DNA of 64,000 nucleotides from Xestospongia muta (GCA_963693285.1 OY848922.1:2592923-2656922), one strand, 5' to 3'. Numbered from the stretch's first letter, positions 13,080 to 29,198 are shown. A program made the numbers and translations. The notes: generated from the letters alone by a model not told the origin.

Positions 13080-13405
13080 TTTGCCGCCTACATGGCCCTG
13101 TCGTGTTCGTTTGACTGGCACCATTGGTACACTTATACTGGCTCCTCTCCTACATCCTTGGAGTCTAATATATTTTGTGCATCAATATCATGTATGAATA
13201 TCGTTATCTAGTCTATATATTTGAGTTTTTGTACTGACTATTCTAGTGTACTGACTTGTTTTTTGAAATAAAGTTTAAAGAGACTTTATATTACTTGGCA
13301 GACTAGTCGAAACCTAAGGTATTAATATCTGTTTGTCATTATATCTAAAAAGCATGTGAAAACATATATTTCCATTGAATTATTTTGAGTATTACAAATG
13401 TATGT
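13080..13405. other. Unassigned sequence after the duplication, possible retroelement end
   Basis: Homology to the duplicated unit stops abruptly at 13079 (ATTCCAA then GTTTTGCCGCC). The following ~240 bp includes an AATAAA signal near 13270 and short pyrimidine runs, as an LTR or retroelement 3' end might. I could not find a matching second LTR or a coding domain, so the assignment is weak. Confidence 0.3.
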
Positions 13406-13640
13406 CACTGTAAAAATTGACTGGTTGATTTAGCCAATATATGGTTATAGAGTTTGTATTATGCAGCAAAATTATTTGATACAAACTGAAAGTAAACATC
13501 ACATTGTTTTCATTCTAAACATAATTAATATGTTTAGTCAATCTGATAGTATGTTAGGAATGTAAACAGTGTAATGTTTACTTTCAGTTTGTATCAAACA
13601 ATTTGTTACATACATGCAACCTGTATAAAATTATTTACTA
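13406..13640. mobile_element. CACTG-type MITE, right end truncated
   Basis: Starts CACTGTAAAAATTGACTGGTT and contains a long inverted repeat: TTTGATACAAACTGAAAGTA at about 13476 pairs with TACTTTCAGTTTGTATCAAA near 13600. It is related to the complete element at 42633-42876, but its right arm stops at CTGTATAAAATTA and runs into an IgGFc gene relic. Confidence 0.75.
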
Positions 13641-13641
13641 G

Positions 13642-13722
13642 GCTACCTACTATAGGCTCCTGCACAATTAAAAACAGCTCTTCAACCTGTATACGTGCAA
13701 AGAGCACGGTGAATCTTTTCAA
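13642..13722 (+). pseudogene. IgGFc-domain gene 5' relic
   Basis: About 80 bp match the region around the start of the full copies (GGCTCCTGCACAATTAAAAA ... TGAATCTT). The initiator ATG is GTG here and the rest of the gene is absent. Confidence 0.7.
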
Positions 13723-13799
13723 TAACCTTTTACACATCAGGTTATTTCTGTTAAAAAGTCTACCTTGTTTTATAATATAACCCTATTTTCCGCACATCT

Positions 13800-15130
13800 C
13801 TATTCTTTAGGTTCTTGTTATTGGTATCAACAGAAAGAAACATCATAATAAAATGACATGAATGAGAATGTGAATGTCACTTTCAGCTTCCATACAATTG
13901 AGCATTCATTTCTAGATTGTCCAGGAGCCCATAATGACAAAAAGCAAAAGAGAAAGTAACAGGAAGATCCCACTCAAATAATTGAAATGTATGGATTTTC
14001 ACATGCTATTAAAGCCATGTTAATATTTTTTACACAATGGGATTTTCAAACACTTGGCTAATTTTTGTCTTATTTTGAAAAGAAATAGGCTTTGATAATA
14101 AATGCTGACTACTAATTAAATTACAGTATCCTTTAGAGGTGGAATTATTATCTTATGGTATTGTATGGTGTCCTAAAGAATGAGGAGATAATTAACATTA
14201 ATAGTAGACAAAAGAAATTAATATGAATGACTATAACAAAATTGAAATATTAATAATGTATAATTTAATTAACTGTTTCAGTATATACACAGTATATATT
14301 CAGTATTGTATGTATATACACAAATATTTGCTTTAAATTGCTAAGATTATTTTGGTGGTGCTGTTGATGCTGGACTTCTGCCAAATGTGAAGACAGGAAA
14401 CATGGCAGAGGCTAGAACAAGAGCAATATCAATACATATAACAAGATATATTATATATTTATGTCACTCACATCTAAGTAATGCATTGCCAAGCTACTAC
14501 ATTAATTTACATGTATATAAAGATGTGTTTGTTCATTCTTAATGCAAGGAATGAGACAATTAAATACCCACACCTACATCTTAACCCAAAGAAGCAGACA
14601 ACTAAGACAAACCTATGAATAATAGTCATATATGACAGTTTTTAAGAATAAGGAAAACAACACATTGATTAGGTTCCTACTTGTTTCATTTTAATGACAT
14701 CCATTTATCATACTCCTCTGACTGAGTCATTACAAAGATATTTTTATAATACATGAGTACTATTGCTAGATATAACATTTAGACAATATTCTTTATGAAT
14801 AATTTCCTTTGATATTAATAAGAAACATGAAATATCTATCTACCAATAAAACACAAATGTTTATAAACATGAAATATCCATTTCAATATTACAATAATAA
14901 CTAATATAAGTTTACTATCAATTGTAGTTATCTGTAGACATTAATTTAAGTCAGTACTACACCATGATATAAATCATTATCTGCACTTTTGTGATGTGAT
15001 ATTACAAGATGCAACATACAAAAGAAGGACCAAAGTATTTTCTATGTATAAGACAGTTTTGTGTTGATACAAAGCATTTTGAGAAACAACGTGGTACAGT
15101 ATGAAGCAAACATGTTTTGATAATTACCAT
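13800..15130. other. Intergenic; includes inverted copy of IgGFc upstream flank
   Basis: About 14515-14750 is the inverted counterpart of 5620-5860 (upstream flank of copy A). About 14750-15100 is unique AT-rich sequence apparently inserted between that flank and the gene. No coding exon was recognised at 13800-14500. Confidence 0.5.
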
Positions 15131-15231
15131 ATGTAGAACGAGTGTTATTGATACTTCCTTCTTTGCTACGTACTATGGGCTCCTGTACAATTAAAAACAG
15201 CCCTTCAACCTGTTTATGTGCAAAGAGCGCG

Positions 15232-17076
15232 ATGAATCTTATACTAACAACGACTGTTTTAGCTCTAGTAGGTATTAACATCTGCACAGGAGCTGATGGG
15301 TTGCCCAACTATGCTTCTAGTGAATTCCACGTTGCTTTCTTACGACAGCTTTCTTCAGGTAGTCTCATAGAAATGATTGTTTTAACAAAGAGTTCAACTC
15401 CAGTTCAATTTAACATATCATCTTCAACTGGATTCAATCATACTGGAACTACAACAGCTAATGCTGCTACCTTTGTTACTATACCATCAAATTTACAAGT
15501 ACGAGATTCCAGTTATACTTATCGTCATCTTGGACTTCATGTGACATCTTCCCCAAGTCAACCTATCTCTCTCGTTCTAGTTGGACATATATCTACACCT
15601 GCTATGACCTATTTAGCTCTACCATGTCATGATCATTTTGTAGATGAGTACATCTATTATGGAATGTCAGAGGCACATACATCATCAACCCTACGAGGTC
15701 AGATTCTCTTAGTAGGTTGTAGAGATAACACAACGGTGACTATTACACCTACTCAAACAGTACAACTACCACAAGATCCTCAACAAAGTACTAGTACTAC
15801 AGTTACAATCACAGCTGGTACCAGTCATACTATTACATTACATTCATTGCAGACATTATTGATAACAGCAATAAGAGTAGATCTTAGTGGAACAAAGATT
15901 GTATCTAATTATCCACTGACAGTTGTTGGAGGACATCAGTGTGCAAGAGTACCGATAAATTATGGTGATTGTGATCCTATGTCTACTCAAGTACCACCCA
16001 CTATAAATTGGGGGACAGACTTCTTACTAACACCACTGGAGAGTCGTACCAATGGACAAAGATTTAAAATTATAGCATCAAAAGATGACACGAAAATTAA
16101 TATAACTTGTTTGCAAAATCTAACATCATCAACTTTGGCTTTATCTGGTGACATTTTCATTTTTGATAGTGAGCCTAATACATATTGTCATGCTGTTTGC
16201 AGTCAGCCATGTTACATTGCTGAGGTAGGATTTAGTCGTGACTTTCCTGTATCCAATAATTTTGGTGATCCACTCTTAATGACAGTCCCTCCGCTTAGAC
16301 AATACCCTCACTGTGTCACATTTACTACATTACCAACAATGCCAACAAACTTCTACAGTATAGCATTACTAGCAGATTCTTATTTCAATGGTACTGTTAT
16401 AATTAATGGTGTACTGACTGAATTAAATTGGACATCAATTTATAACAGTGATGGAACTATCTCAGGATATGGCTTTGCCATTGCAGCTAATGGAACCTAT
16501 ACTATTAGTCATAGTCATCCTAATGGCAAGATATATGTCAGTGTCTATGGGTTTCGTAGTAATCGTGGATATGGCTATGTTGCTGGAATGTTACTTAAAG
16601 CCAGTAAGTGTAAATGTAGATAAAGGAGGAGAAAGGTATTGAAAACAATACAACATATAAGTATGTATATCATCAACTAATAGAACTTTAGAGATTTGAA
16701 GGTTTTAAGAGGTTGCTCTTATAATAATATAGTTTTGAGTTAATAGCATATGAAAAGTGTTACAGTAAAAAACATATTGTAAATGTCCATGTACACCAAT
16801 TATTATATACAATGGACAATGTATGCATTTGAAAGCTGATTATAGTTTATTGTAATCATTCTCTTGCTTTGCAAAAAGATTAAGCAATATTAATATATAT
16901 ATATATTATAAGCAATTATCTTGTAAGATATTTTGATGATAACATAACACATTATATTTTATTTTTTAGATTGTCCTTCTCAAGATGAATGTGCTAACTT
17001 ACTTGCAGAAGTTGGCTGCCATTATCTGAAACTAAATGAACCCACTTCAGTCCCTAAATATTGTAACACATTGTAA
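15232..17076 (+). CDS. Secreted IgGFc-binding-domain protein, copy C (inverted)
   Basis: Exons 15232-16603 and 16970-17076, about 492 aa, on the opposite strand to copies A and B. Signal peptide MNLILTTTVLALVG, the same PF17517-type core (PLTVVGGHQCA, CDPMSTQVPPTINWGTDFLL) and the four-Cys tail exon (CPSQDECANLL...). The local segment EAHTSSTLRGQ differs from the EGSNQ[LV]xRQGQ of A and B, so one loop is variable between paralogs. 3' flank homology continues to about 17440. Intact and probably functional. Confidence 0.85.
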
Positions 17077-17743
17077 TGGGCGAGGATTTATTTCACAATA
17101 CTTTAATGTTTATTGTAATATTTTTTTATATATTAGGATATGATGTATAGTTAGTAATGTGTACCACACCTATCATATAATATTGTATCTGTTGTGTTTA
17201 AACTTTATGTAACTTTTGATAAACAAATGAATTATTTTGCATTTTTAATAACCAAGTGGTTATTAAATGATTGTTTATTGTCATACCTGAACATGTTTAT
17301 TAGTTAAATATTATTTCAGTCATTTTAACAAACAACAAGAATGTAATTGATACCTAATTTAATCTAACTTATTCTATTACAAAGTAATAATATACTTTTA
17401 AGGTAGTGATGTTTATTATATTATCATGCAAGAATTTTAATGAAACCAGTAGACATATAATGTTGTGATAGTAGTAGTAATAATTAACCACAATCAAGGT
17501 GTTACAGTGAAGCTCAATGTCATAGTAAGGTTCTTTCTTGATTAGATGTGATTCAACAAGAAAATAGGTGATTTGCAATTTATTTACATGCTATGCTATG
17601 CTTGATTCAATATTGTATGGATGGTGTCAGATGGTGACTTATTAAAGCAAAAGGATTATTGATATATCTTGATATGACATCATCTCTAAATTTAGTAACA
17701 ATCTAGTAATGAATTATGTACAAGCTGTCATGTAAGCTCAACA

Positions 17744-18276
17744 AATTGCTTTCTTACGACAGTTTTCCACAAGTAGACCCCTACAAATGATTGTTTGAAC
17801 AAAGAGTTCAACTCCAGTTCAATTTAATATATCATCTTTAACTGGATTCAATCATACTGGAACTACAACAGCTAATCCTGCTACCTTTGTTACTATACCA
17901 TCAAATTTACAAGTACGAGATTCCAGTTATACTTATCGTAATTAATCTTGTCCTCAAGTCAACCTATTTCTCTCGTTCTAGTCGGACATATATTTACACC
18001 TGCTATGACCTATTTAGCTCTACCATGTCATGATCATTTTGTAGATGGGTACATCTATTATGGAATCTCAGAGTATTCTGATGTATCAAGTGTACTAGGT
18101 CAGATCCTCTTAGTAGGTTGTAGAGATAACACAACAGTGACTATTACACCTACTCAAACAGTACAACTACCACAAGATCCTCAACAAAGTACTAGTACTA
18201 CAGTTACAATCACACCTGGTACCAGTTATACTATTACATTACATTCATTGCAGACATTATTAATAACAGCAATAAC
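17744..18276 (+). pseudogene. IgGFc-domain gene relic D
   Basis: Matches exon 1 from LLRQF through the ITLHSLQTLLITA region. A TGA interrupts the start (MIV then stop near 17790), a small deletion and frameshift lie at about 17938-17950 (CGTAATTAATCTTGTCC), and the 3' half is lost at about 18276. It ends only ~40 bp before the TMEM19 start, so its loss may have supplied the TMEM19 upstream region. Confidence 0.88.
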
Positions 18277-18315
18277 CTAGACAAAATTTAACCCTTTAAG
18301 ACCAGGTTAAATAAC

Positions 18316-19635
18316 ATGGCCTATTCTAAACACATTACGTCGATATGGCTTACATTTGGTGTCATTTCATTGACTGTTTGGCTGATATGGACCAACCGAG
18401 CAGACTCTGTATCACTACGTCGATGGACAATCTGCTTCATAACACCTATCTTAATATCTTTGTATGGTTTGATGAAGAGGTCATTGGATGTATTTGGTAG
18501 TCAACTAGCATTTGTAGTGGGCGTTATTTTGAGCTTAGCCAGTGGTAGTTTCTTTGCCATAATGATTGCCTTCTTTATAAGTTCATCACAATTAACAAAA
18601 TGGAAGAAAGCAGAGAAGTCAAAATTTGAAGAACTAAGTGAGACAGGTATATACAATGTCATATATAGTGTATAATACAGTAGGTTGGTGGTGTAATTTT
18701 AGGACCAATAATACATTGGCCTATTGTAGCAAATAAGGTGTTAGTATGAGTAATATAATTTGGGTGCTTCTTGGTATAACTTGACTGATGAAGTAGTAAC
18801 AACATGTCCTATGATGACATCACTAAGTGTCATAGAGTTAATAATGTTAGGTTTGGATTAGGGTTTAGGTGATGTCATCAATATGATGACATCACTATGT
18901 GTCATTTCATTATGATGTCATCATAGTCAAGTTACACCAAGAACCACCCTATAATTTGCATCCTAAATTATTCAGTTTTCATTACTAATTTCAGGTACAG
19001 CTCGTAATTGGAAACAGGTTTTTTGTAATGGAGGTGTGGCTGTTATAGCTTCTTTATTGTATCTTTACTCATCTGGAGTCGGTGAACAACCTCTGGTTAT
19101 TAGCTCAATGTCAATACATCTACCAACATTGTATGCATTAGCATGTCTTGGGGCTGTAGCATGTTGCTGTGGTGATACGTGGGCATCAGAAGTTGGTTCT
19201 GTTCTCAGTCACAGTCCCAGACTGATTACAAACCTCAGACCAGTACCTAGAGGTACAAATGGAGGGGTCTCTTTACCTGGTTTAATTGCTAGTGCACTTG
19301 GAGGCTTAATGATTAGTCTTATTTTTTACATCGCTCAGAGAATACTAATACTAGATGAGAGTTTCTTAATAGGAGCAAAGTTAACCCCACAATGGATTGT
19401 AATACCTTTAGGAACATCAGCTGGATTACTTGGGTCTGCAGTAGACTCTGTCCTAGGGGCTACTCTACAATATAGTGGCTACTGCTCAGATACTGGTAGA
19501 ATAACACATAGCCCCAACACTGAGAATACAAAACACATAGCAGGCAGAAATATTTTAAGTAATAATGATGTTAATTTAATCTCTTCTTTTATCATGGCTG
19601 TCATGATTCCATGTATTGCATTGTTACTCTCTTAA
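18316..19635 (+). CDS. TMEM19: Transmembrane protein 19 (DUF92 family)
   Basis: Two exons, 18316-18646 and 18995-19635, join as ETG|TARNWK and give about 323 aa, close to the usual ~336. The protein is a multi-spanning membrane protein: hydrophobic segments occur at about residues 9-25, 36-52, 65-90, 118-135, 150-170 and later. Family hallmarks are GDTWASEVG and the VPRGTNGGVSLPGLIAS block, followed by LLGSAVDSVLGATLQY. The molecular function of animal TMEM19 is not established, although DUF92 relatives include phytyl-phosphate kinases of plants and cyanobacteria. The intron carries a MITE. Confidence 0.9.
18762..18950. mobile_element. MITE in TMEM19 intron
   Basis: Terminal inverted repeats of ~25 bp: GGGTGCTTCTTGGTATAACT at the left and its near complement AGTTACACCAAGAACCACCC at the right. 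Repeated TGATGACATCACT and AGTGATGTCATC blocks lie inside. No coding capacity. Flanked by ATAATT-like sequence on both sides. Confidence 0.8.
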
Positions 19636-19661
19636 TTATTAACAAATTTTTAAAGAATTTG

Positions 19662-21976
19662 TTATGTTTTTGTCATGTTCTGAAATACATCTTTAATACT
19701 AGGTTCACAAATCTCTTGAGCCGATTGTCCACTGTTGTCTAAAGAAGTGTGATCAGCACCATGTTTTAGTAATGTCATTACTACTTCACGATGACCACAT
19801 GAAGTGGCTAAAATAGAACAATAAAAAAACGTGTCATGATACATATATTCATGATCAGTTAATTATTCTACATTATACGAACTGTACATGTCTTATCATA
19901 GGCCTAGATTCATTGACTAAAATACACATTTAATGAATGAGTGACTTTAATTAGTTGTTAAGGTGACTAGTTTAAGGAATTGTACAAAGGATAAATAAAA
20001 TAGTAATATCAAATACTGCTAATGCAATCTTTTAATGAAAAATGAGTATTTCTTTGGATACTATAGTAAACAACATACATTTTTGGTGTTACTATTATTC
20101 GTTGTTTGTATGTTGGTGCAATGACTTTTAAGTCAGCTCAAAATGGAAAGTTTATGTACATTCTTTGACTAATCAAAATTGAGAAATACAAGGAGATGGT
20201 TTATGGCCAATAGACATAGCTCATGTGATACACACACAGATATTAAACTATACTGCAATATTTCATTAGAAATAGTGTCATGGTCTTACTTTAAAAGTGA
20301 AACCATTTACTGGATTAAGATAAAATCATTGAACTATTTTCATTGTCAACATTCGATTCAGTGAGCCATGACCAGTTATTAATTTATGTAAAACATTAAT
20401 TATTAGAGACCCAAAAATAACTACTTTTAAAGATCAGATGTTGTGGTCCTTTAATTCATTAAAATATACATAGTCTGTATTGTTAATTTAATTGAATAGG
20501 TAATAACAATAACACAATGGCTTACCATAATGTAATGGAGTCTGTCCATCATTGTCCTGTTAATACAACCATATAATGATACAGTATTATATTATATGTA
20601 CTTACTTTAATATTAATTTGAGCTCCATTCAATATTAAGCAGTTTACTATCTCTACATTGCCACGATCACATGCCCAATGAAGTGGGACCATACCCTATA
20701 AATAATAATATAAAAGTATTGGGGGATTGTTCTTGTATTTCTTGTGTTTTTGTAGGGAAAATCCATGAATCCTAAAAGTTTATATAAACACATTTCTCCC
20801 TTTCTTTTCATAAAAATGGTTGTCAATAACTCATACGGAAATGGTTGTTAACAAAAACATTTTGTGTATTAACTTTTTGTTATAAAATTTTTGGGAAAGT
20901 ATGCAATGATCCTTTAAGGGTCTGAGTATATCTTTAACATATGCTCGGTACCTCATTATAATGTATGCTATCCTAGGCCTAGATATAAATTTCTTTCATG
21001 GACTATTCTTTAATTTACCTCTTCATCTTTTACATTAATATCAACATCACTCTTCTTTAAACACTCTTCCACTTTTTTTATTACTCCCTCACTACACCAG
21101 TCCAACAAAGTTTTCTGACTGTCTGGAATATCATCTTCATCTTCACAAGCCATTCGACTTACTACAGGACCTCCAGCAGCACTAGCTGATGAAGTTGGTA
21201 TGGTCTAATTTTTATGCACAGTTAAGGCATTCATTTTACCTCACAACTTACAGTCGATGTCATAGCTACTGGTGTATCTTCCCAACCAGGATCAATCTTA
21301 CTTACAAATGTAATATATTTTGTTTTTGCTTCATCTTGTGACATTTGACCAAGATTATTCCAAGCCTCCCTTTACAAGAAGAAAGGAGTTAAAATTACAT
21401 ATGTATATTATAGCCTATAATATTATTATAGAGTTAAAATTACATATCCACATTACAGCCTATAATATTATTATAGAGTTAAAATTACATATCCACATTA
21501 TAGCCTATAATATTATTATAGAGTTAAAATTACATATCCACATTATAGCCTATAATATTATTATAGAGTCATAACTTTAACTTTCTATAAAATTATTAAT
21601 GCATGGTATTGATAATACACTATTATATCCTTTGCTAATTGAAACAAAATGGGGTTTGGTTATCATACATAGTATATTCATATGAGTCATCATTGGTGAA
21701 GGAGACAAAATACTAATATTACAGACTTAAAGTAATAGAGATAAATTGTAATACCATTTCGCTCTACCAGTGAAGTCAAAATAGCCAGGCTTTGAAACAT
21801 TGCAAGGTCCTTCAGTTGCCTATGATGCAAGAGCTCAATTCATTGTGGGACAAAATAAGACTTACCTGTTTATAATATCCATATATTGTCAGTTTTTGCT
21901 CGTTGTTGAGAGTCAATCCAGTATTAGTTCTCATTCGTTCTGCAGCTAATAAGAACAAATCATCATTTTCAGCCAT
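19662..21976 (-). CDS. ACBD6: Acyl-CoA-binding domain protein 6 (ACB + ankyrin repeats)
   Basis: Seven exons (21976-21866, 21819-21755, 21369-21252, 21204-21019, 20695-20606, 20556-20526, 19807-19662) give about 248 aa. N-terminal acyl-CoA-binding domain (residues ~1-95): LTIYGYYKQ|ATEGPCNVSKPGYFDF, then GRAKWEAWNNLG and DPGW, with the Tyr/Lys/Trp residues that contact acyl-CoA. C-terminal ankyrin repeats: GMVPLHWACDRGNVEIVNCL, DNDGQTPLHYATSCGHREVV. Known role: binds long-chain acyl-CoA and supports lipid remodelling and protein N-myristoylation. ATG chosen at MAENDD. Confidence 0.9.
21386..21569. repeat. 45-bp tandem repeat, four copies, ACBD6 intron
   Basis: Units start at 21386, 21431, 21476 and 21521 with GAGTTAAAATTACATATCCA and end TATAATATTATTATA. 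Nearly perfect. Confidence 0.95.
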
Positions 21977-22126
21977 GATGCGAGTATACGGAGCGACTCC
22001 TATTTGCATTTCTACACAAATTTCAGAACTTTTCCGTACACGCCCGCACACTTCAATTCCTAGAAATTTCCACTTTTTAATTACAGAAAATGAATAATTG
22101 TTTAATAATTAGTACAATTATTAGGT

Positions 22127-23051
22127 TCAGTCCCTTCTTAATGGTACTTCTTTAACCTCTACACCATCAGCAGTAATGATGTTAATCTGAATGCCATCAC
22201 CAGTATAGATATCTCGCTCAGCAGCAGATGTAAAAACATCGGTCACTAACTGCACAGCTTTCTCAATACTTAATGGTTTCTTTTCAACACCGGTTTGATT
22301 CAAATATGCTACTTGATTATCCAATAAAGGTTGAAGCATGGCCGATGCTGTTCCCCCTGCTCGATAGGTTTCACGTTCATAAGACCCAACGGGATCAAAA
22401 CTAAAAACACATCCTTTACCTACAAGTATTATAATAAACTACATGTATTGTATATTCTATTACCATTGACATCCAGTCCTGCTAATATATTGTAAGTATA
22501 ATAGGGAAAAAACCTTCTAGAATATAGCATAGTTGCTAACAATTGTGCGAGGGCTTCACAACTGTAGAAATAAAAGAACAGTTAATCATTAGTGAATATG
22601 TTTGTCTAACCTTAATTTCTTTTGATGAATGTGATCATATATCTGTTGGCAAAGACATTTGATACATTAAGAGAATATAAATTGCTCATTCACTTTCATT
22701 TGGGCTTGAAGTATTTTTATTACTGTCAGCACATCACCATGAAAACCACAGCAACCTAACACGATCTTCTCTGATCTAGTAATCATTACATATTATCACA
22801 CATATTGGTATGCATATCAACATACAACTGATAGGTTTTAGGAGATTCACGTGAGTAGATTTGAAATCCTTCACTAAGCCTTGTGTCAGATGCGATGACA
22901 GCAAAGTCTTCACCAGCTATTGCTAATATGGTTCTAATATAGATAACAATAAGTTAAGCATACATTCATTATAATCATGATAAATTTACCCTCCATTCCA
23001 TGAGTAAGGATACCATTGATGTTCTACAGGTGCTCTGTATTCCTCCATCAT
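22127..23051 (-). CDS. PSMB1: 20S proteasome subunit beta type-1
   Basis: Six exons: ~23051-22981, 22933-22826, 22775-22694, 22642-22611, 22561-22464 and 22419-22127. The protein reads from MMEEYRAP or MEEYRAP through [53 protein letters not shown] and [17 protein letters not shown] to the tail [20 protein letters not shown]. This is a structural, non-catalytic beta subunit (beta6) of the 20S core: the GTILAI segment follows a propeptide, but the catalytic Thr1 is absent, as in other animals. It starts ~210 bp from LSM2 in divergent orientation, probably with a shared promoter. Confidence 0.94.
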
Positions 23052-23263
23052 CTAGTCAAGTCTATAAGTATACAACACAGCATGCAGTGTGGGTGTGGTT
23101 TCGTTTAGAGGTGAAGCTTCTGGGGTGGGCTTTTATTAGAGCACTTCGTTGTTTTTCTTTCTGTGCTGTGTATGTTTTGTCTATCATACCAGATAACGGA
23201 ACTGTATGTTATATTTGTTTATTCTCTATAGGGTTACTTTATTGAAATTATTCTTAAACTAAC

Positions 23264-26004
<2,741 letters not shown>

Positions 26005-26219
26005 GACTGACGCTGCAGTTATTAACACTTTTCAGTTAATCATATGATTTTCAGTTTCAATCTCATGAGAGAATTATTGTTAAAAGTTGATTTTTGAATA
26101 ACAAAAAAGGTAACAGATAAAATTAAGAAGAACAAGGAGGATACATACTTAAAATTTTATTATTCAAAAAACCTACTCTGGAGAAAATTTAACTATGATA
26201 CAGTAGCTTTGAACAGGTT

Positions 26220-27709
26220 TTATTTCTTCTTAGCACTTGGTGGATTAAGTGGACTACCAATATCTCTTCCTCTTAATTTCACTCCTAAGCATAAAGGGAG
26301 AACAATACAACTGACACTGTTACTCCCTTTTGACACTTTGTATAATGAGGTTAACACACAAGATGATTACTGACCTACAGCTCTCTCTAACTTTGATAGA
26401 ATTTGTTGGTTAGGTATAGCCCGACCACTTTCGTAATCATTAACCACTTGAGGCTTCTCGTTGATTCTCTAAAAAGAGAACAAAACATCAATTACAAGAC
26501 AAAAGCCTGAATACCTAACTTAGTCAATACCTAATTATGTAACCACTGACCAACAAAGAAGAGGTTTAGTAGTACAAAATCATTACATATATATATTTTT
26601 TTTTATGTAGAAGACCTAAACATCTAATGTACTATTTAGCATAAATGAAATACAAATGATCATTCAAAAATACACTACAGCTTCTGATTGGTTAATATAT
26701 AAAGACTTTTAAATACATTCCCATGTATATGTTATCATATGCATATTCTAAGTTTCATATGACCTATAGTCTTATCCACTGGCTACCATCTCTTCCATCA
26801 AAAAATGGTCTGGTATTTTTCTTGAGACAGGAAATCTTAATCGTCCTAGTGATTTATGCACTCACATTTTCTAAACTGGTTAGTTTATAAAATACAATGC
26901 AGTAAGACTTACTGGAAAGGGTTAAAATTGGTAATTTTATAGGGAACTTATTGCAAATTCTATTGCTAAATTTGGTTACATATCTACAACTATTTAATTT
27001 GTTTCTTAACAAGAATTTCATTACATTGCCAAATTTCAACTTGACAAACATCACTACAGAACCAATTGCAGTAAAATTTAATCTTGGTCACTATCTCTAT
27101 GCCACATGAAAATAACAATGTTTATTCTTAAAGACATGAGATACTATAATACAGCTGGTATAAAAATTCCATGAAAATCAAAAAAAGATACAGGCTACCT
27201 TGACTACTCATTTCACACTTACTGTTGCTAAATCTTTTTGGGTCATTCCTTTGGCTGTTCTAGCTTGCTGCAGAGCCCGCCCAAGGTCAAGAGATACCCG
27301 ATCATCTGTTAATAGATATATGTACATTTTATATCCTAACTCAAGATTAATTACGTCTTAGTTCCTCTGTTTCACGATCAAGTCTAGCTGTATCCTTTGC
27401 TGCAACTTTTTGTCTATTTGTACCAGCAGAAACTATTTTAAAAATAAAATAAAATAGCTTAGTAAAAATTTATTCACATTTTTTAGATGTATCAACTTGT
27501 TCCCCTCTTCTTTGAGCTTGGTTGACAGCCTGTGAAAAATGACAATAATAAATCATAATTTGTGCTAATTTTTAGTAAACAGCTTAGTTAATAAAATATC
27601 TTTTAAGTTAAAGCTAAGTCTTTACTTTTTCTGATCTAGTTTCAGCAGCTCTAGGTGTCTTCTTACGAAGATACGTCACTTCGTCCCAATCATCTCCACC
27701 AGTAGCCAT
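26220..27709 (-). CDS. EDF1: Multiprotein bridging factor 1
   Basis: Six exons (27709-27626, 27529-27478, 27432-27355, 27305-27223, 26468-26375, 26284-26220) give about 151 aa, the usual length. N-terminus [20 protein letters not shown] (MBF1 domain), then [16 protein letters not shown], and a Cro/C1-type helix-turn-helix at ~85-140: [44 protein letters not shown]1 bridges bZIP or nuclear-receptor activators to TBP and also acts on stalled, collided ribosomes. It is divergent from DNLZ with ~290 bp between starts. Confidence 0.94.
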
Positions 27710-27998
27710 GTTTAGTGTGCATCCACTATCTCTAATTAGTGAGCACTAAATGTGACCCTCTTTCGTGATCTTTTTAAGTGAGTGATCTTTCTTGCTAGCA
27801 TAAGTATTACTAGTTGGTAATTGAACAGACAAGTAATGATAATTGTTACTATATTTATATATATATATTGTGCAATAATAGAAACTAATAATGTACTAAA
27901 TAGTGTGAGATAGTTTGCATTGTCACATTGAAATTTTAATACAGATCACTCTTTAACAATATTTGGTTCTCTTGGAAATAGAATCATTGTTATCCACT

Positions 27999-28628
27999 AT
28001 GGCTGTTTCATTGAGATATCGACGCCAAAAAATTGCACTAACTTTGCAACAATTTCTAAGACATCAAAATCTAAAGATAACAAGAAATTATAGCTACTCA
28101 ATGACTCATACATGCACAGAACATTCAACAGTATTGTGCTTGAATTACTTTGCAAAAAATGCTACCAACAGAAGAAGCTTGCAGTTCCTTCAACTATTGT
28201 CGTTTTGTTACGATAGAAAATACACAAGAAACTACTGTTCAATTACTGGTCAAGTTGAGAACAAACACAAACAACACAGTCAGACAAAGGGACAGTTACA
28301 AATTACTTACACATGTAAGGTGTGTCAGACTCGTTCAACACAACAGTTCTCTAAACAAGCATATACAAGTGGTGTGGTATTAGTAAGATGTCCAGGTTGT
28401 AAGAACTTACATTTAATAGCTGATAACTTAGGATGGTTTGGAAAGAATAAAATGTAAGCTCAAAATAATCGTGCTAGCTCTCTAACTTGTACACATATTT
28501 TATTTAGAAATATTGAGTCTATTTTGGCAGAGAAAGGAGAAGACATTGTCAGAGGTTTAACAGGTGATACAGTAGAGTTAACATCTGAAGATTTGAATGA
28601 GCTGTCATCTTTAAATGATATAACATAA
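27999..28628 (+). CDS. DNLZ: DNL-type zinc finger protein (Zim17/HEP1 mtHsp70 escort)
   Basis: Exons 27999-28453 and 28508-28628, about 191 aa. Start at [20 protein letters not shown], a basic, amphipathic mitochondrial presequence; twelve further in-frame residues upstream begin at TTG and are ignored. The zinc-binding domain at ~115-165 has paired cysteines [10 protein letters not shown] and [10 protein letters not shown], then the DNLGWF motif that names the family (ADNLGWFG). The protein keeps mitochondrial Hsp70 soluble. An acidic tail reads [15 protein letters not shown]. Confidence 0.93.
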
Positions 28629-29005
28629 AGTGACTAATTTACTGTAACAACTGCTGACTTGACAATATTAACTGAAATATATGATGTATATTTCTCAGAT
28701 AATCACTTGAGTCTAGGTTTATACAGTTATATAAATTATTATTATTCTATAATAGAAAATTTGATTTGATTTCCAACTATTATTGATATTTAACCCTTAA
28801 CCAACAAGATAGTTATCATGTTCCACATGATGCTTCATATGATCTTTTAGTAACCATTGACTTGACCAATCTCTTCGTCAACAGAGTTCAAATTTCATAC
28901 ATTTTCACTAATTAACAAAAACAACTAAACATATCTAGTGTTGTTCAGTTTACTAGTCTAGTCTAACAATTTCCACTTACAACTAGTTATATAGACTACT
29001 AGCCC

Positions 29006-29052
<47 letters not shown>

Positions 29053-29198
29053 TATAGCTTCCCTAGCTGTCCACTTAAAAGCAGGCTATGTGCAAACGTA
29101 ACAAGCTTACATTATCACAAAATAGAAAACTGTTGCCATAAATATCTTTAGAAAATGTGATGTAAAACAAAACATTATACAATTAATAACAACATTGA
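28629..29198. other. Intergenic with (AT)n tract
   Basis: Convergent 3' flanks of DNLZ and the TilS-like gene. An (AT)n tract spans ~29007-29057. No gene seen. Confidence 0.7.
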
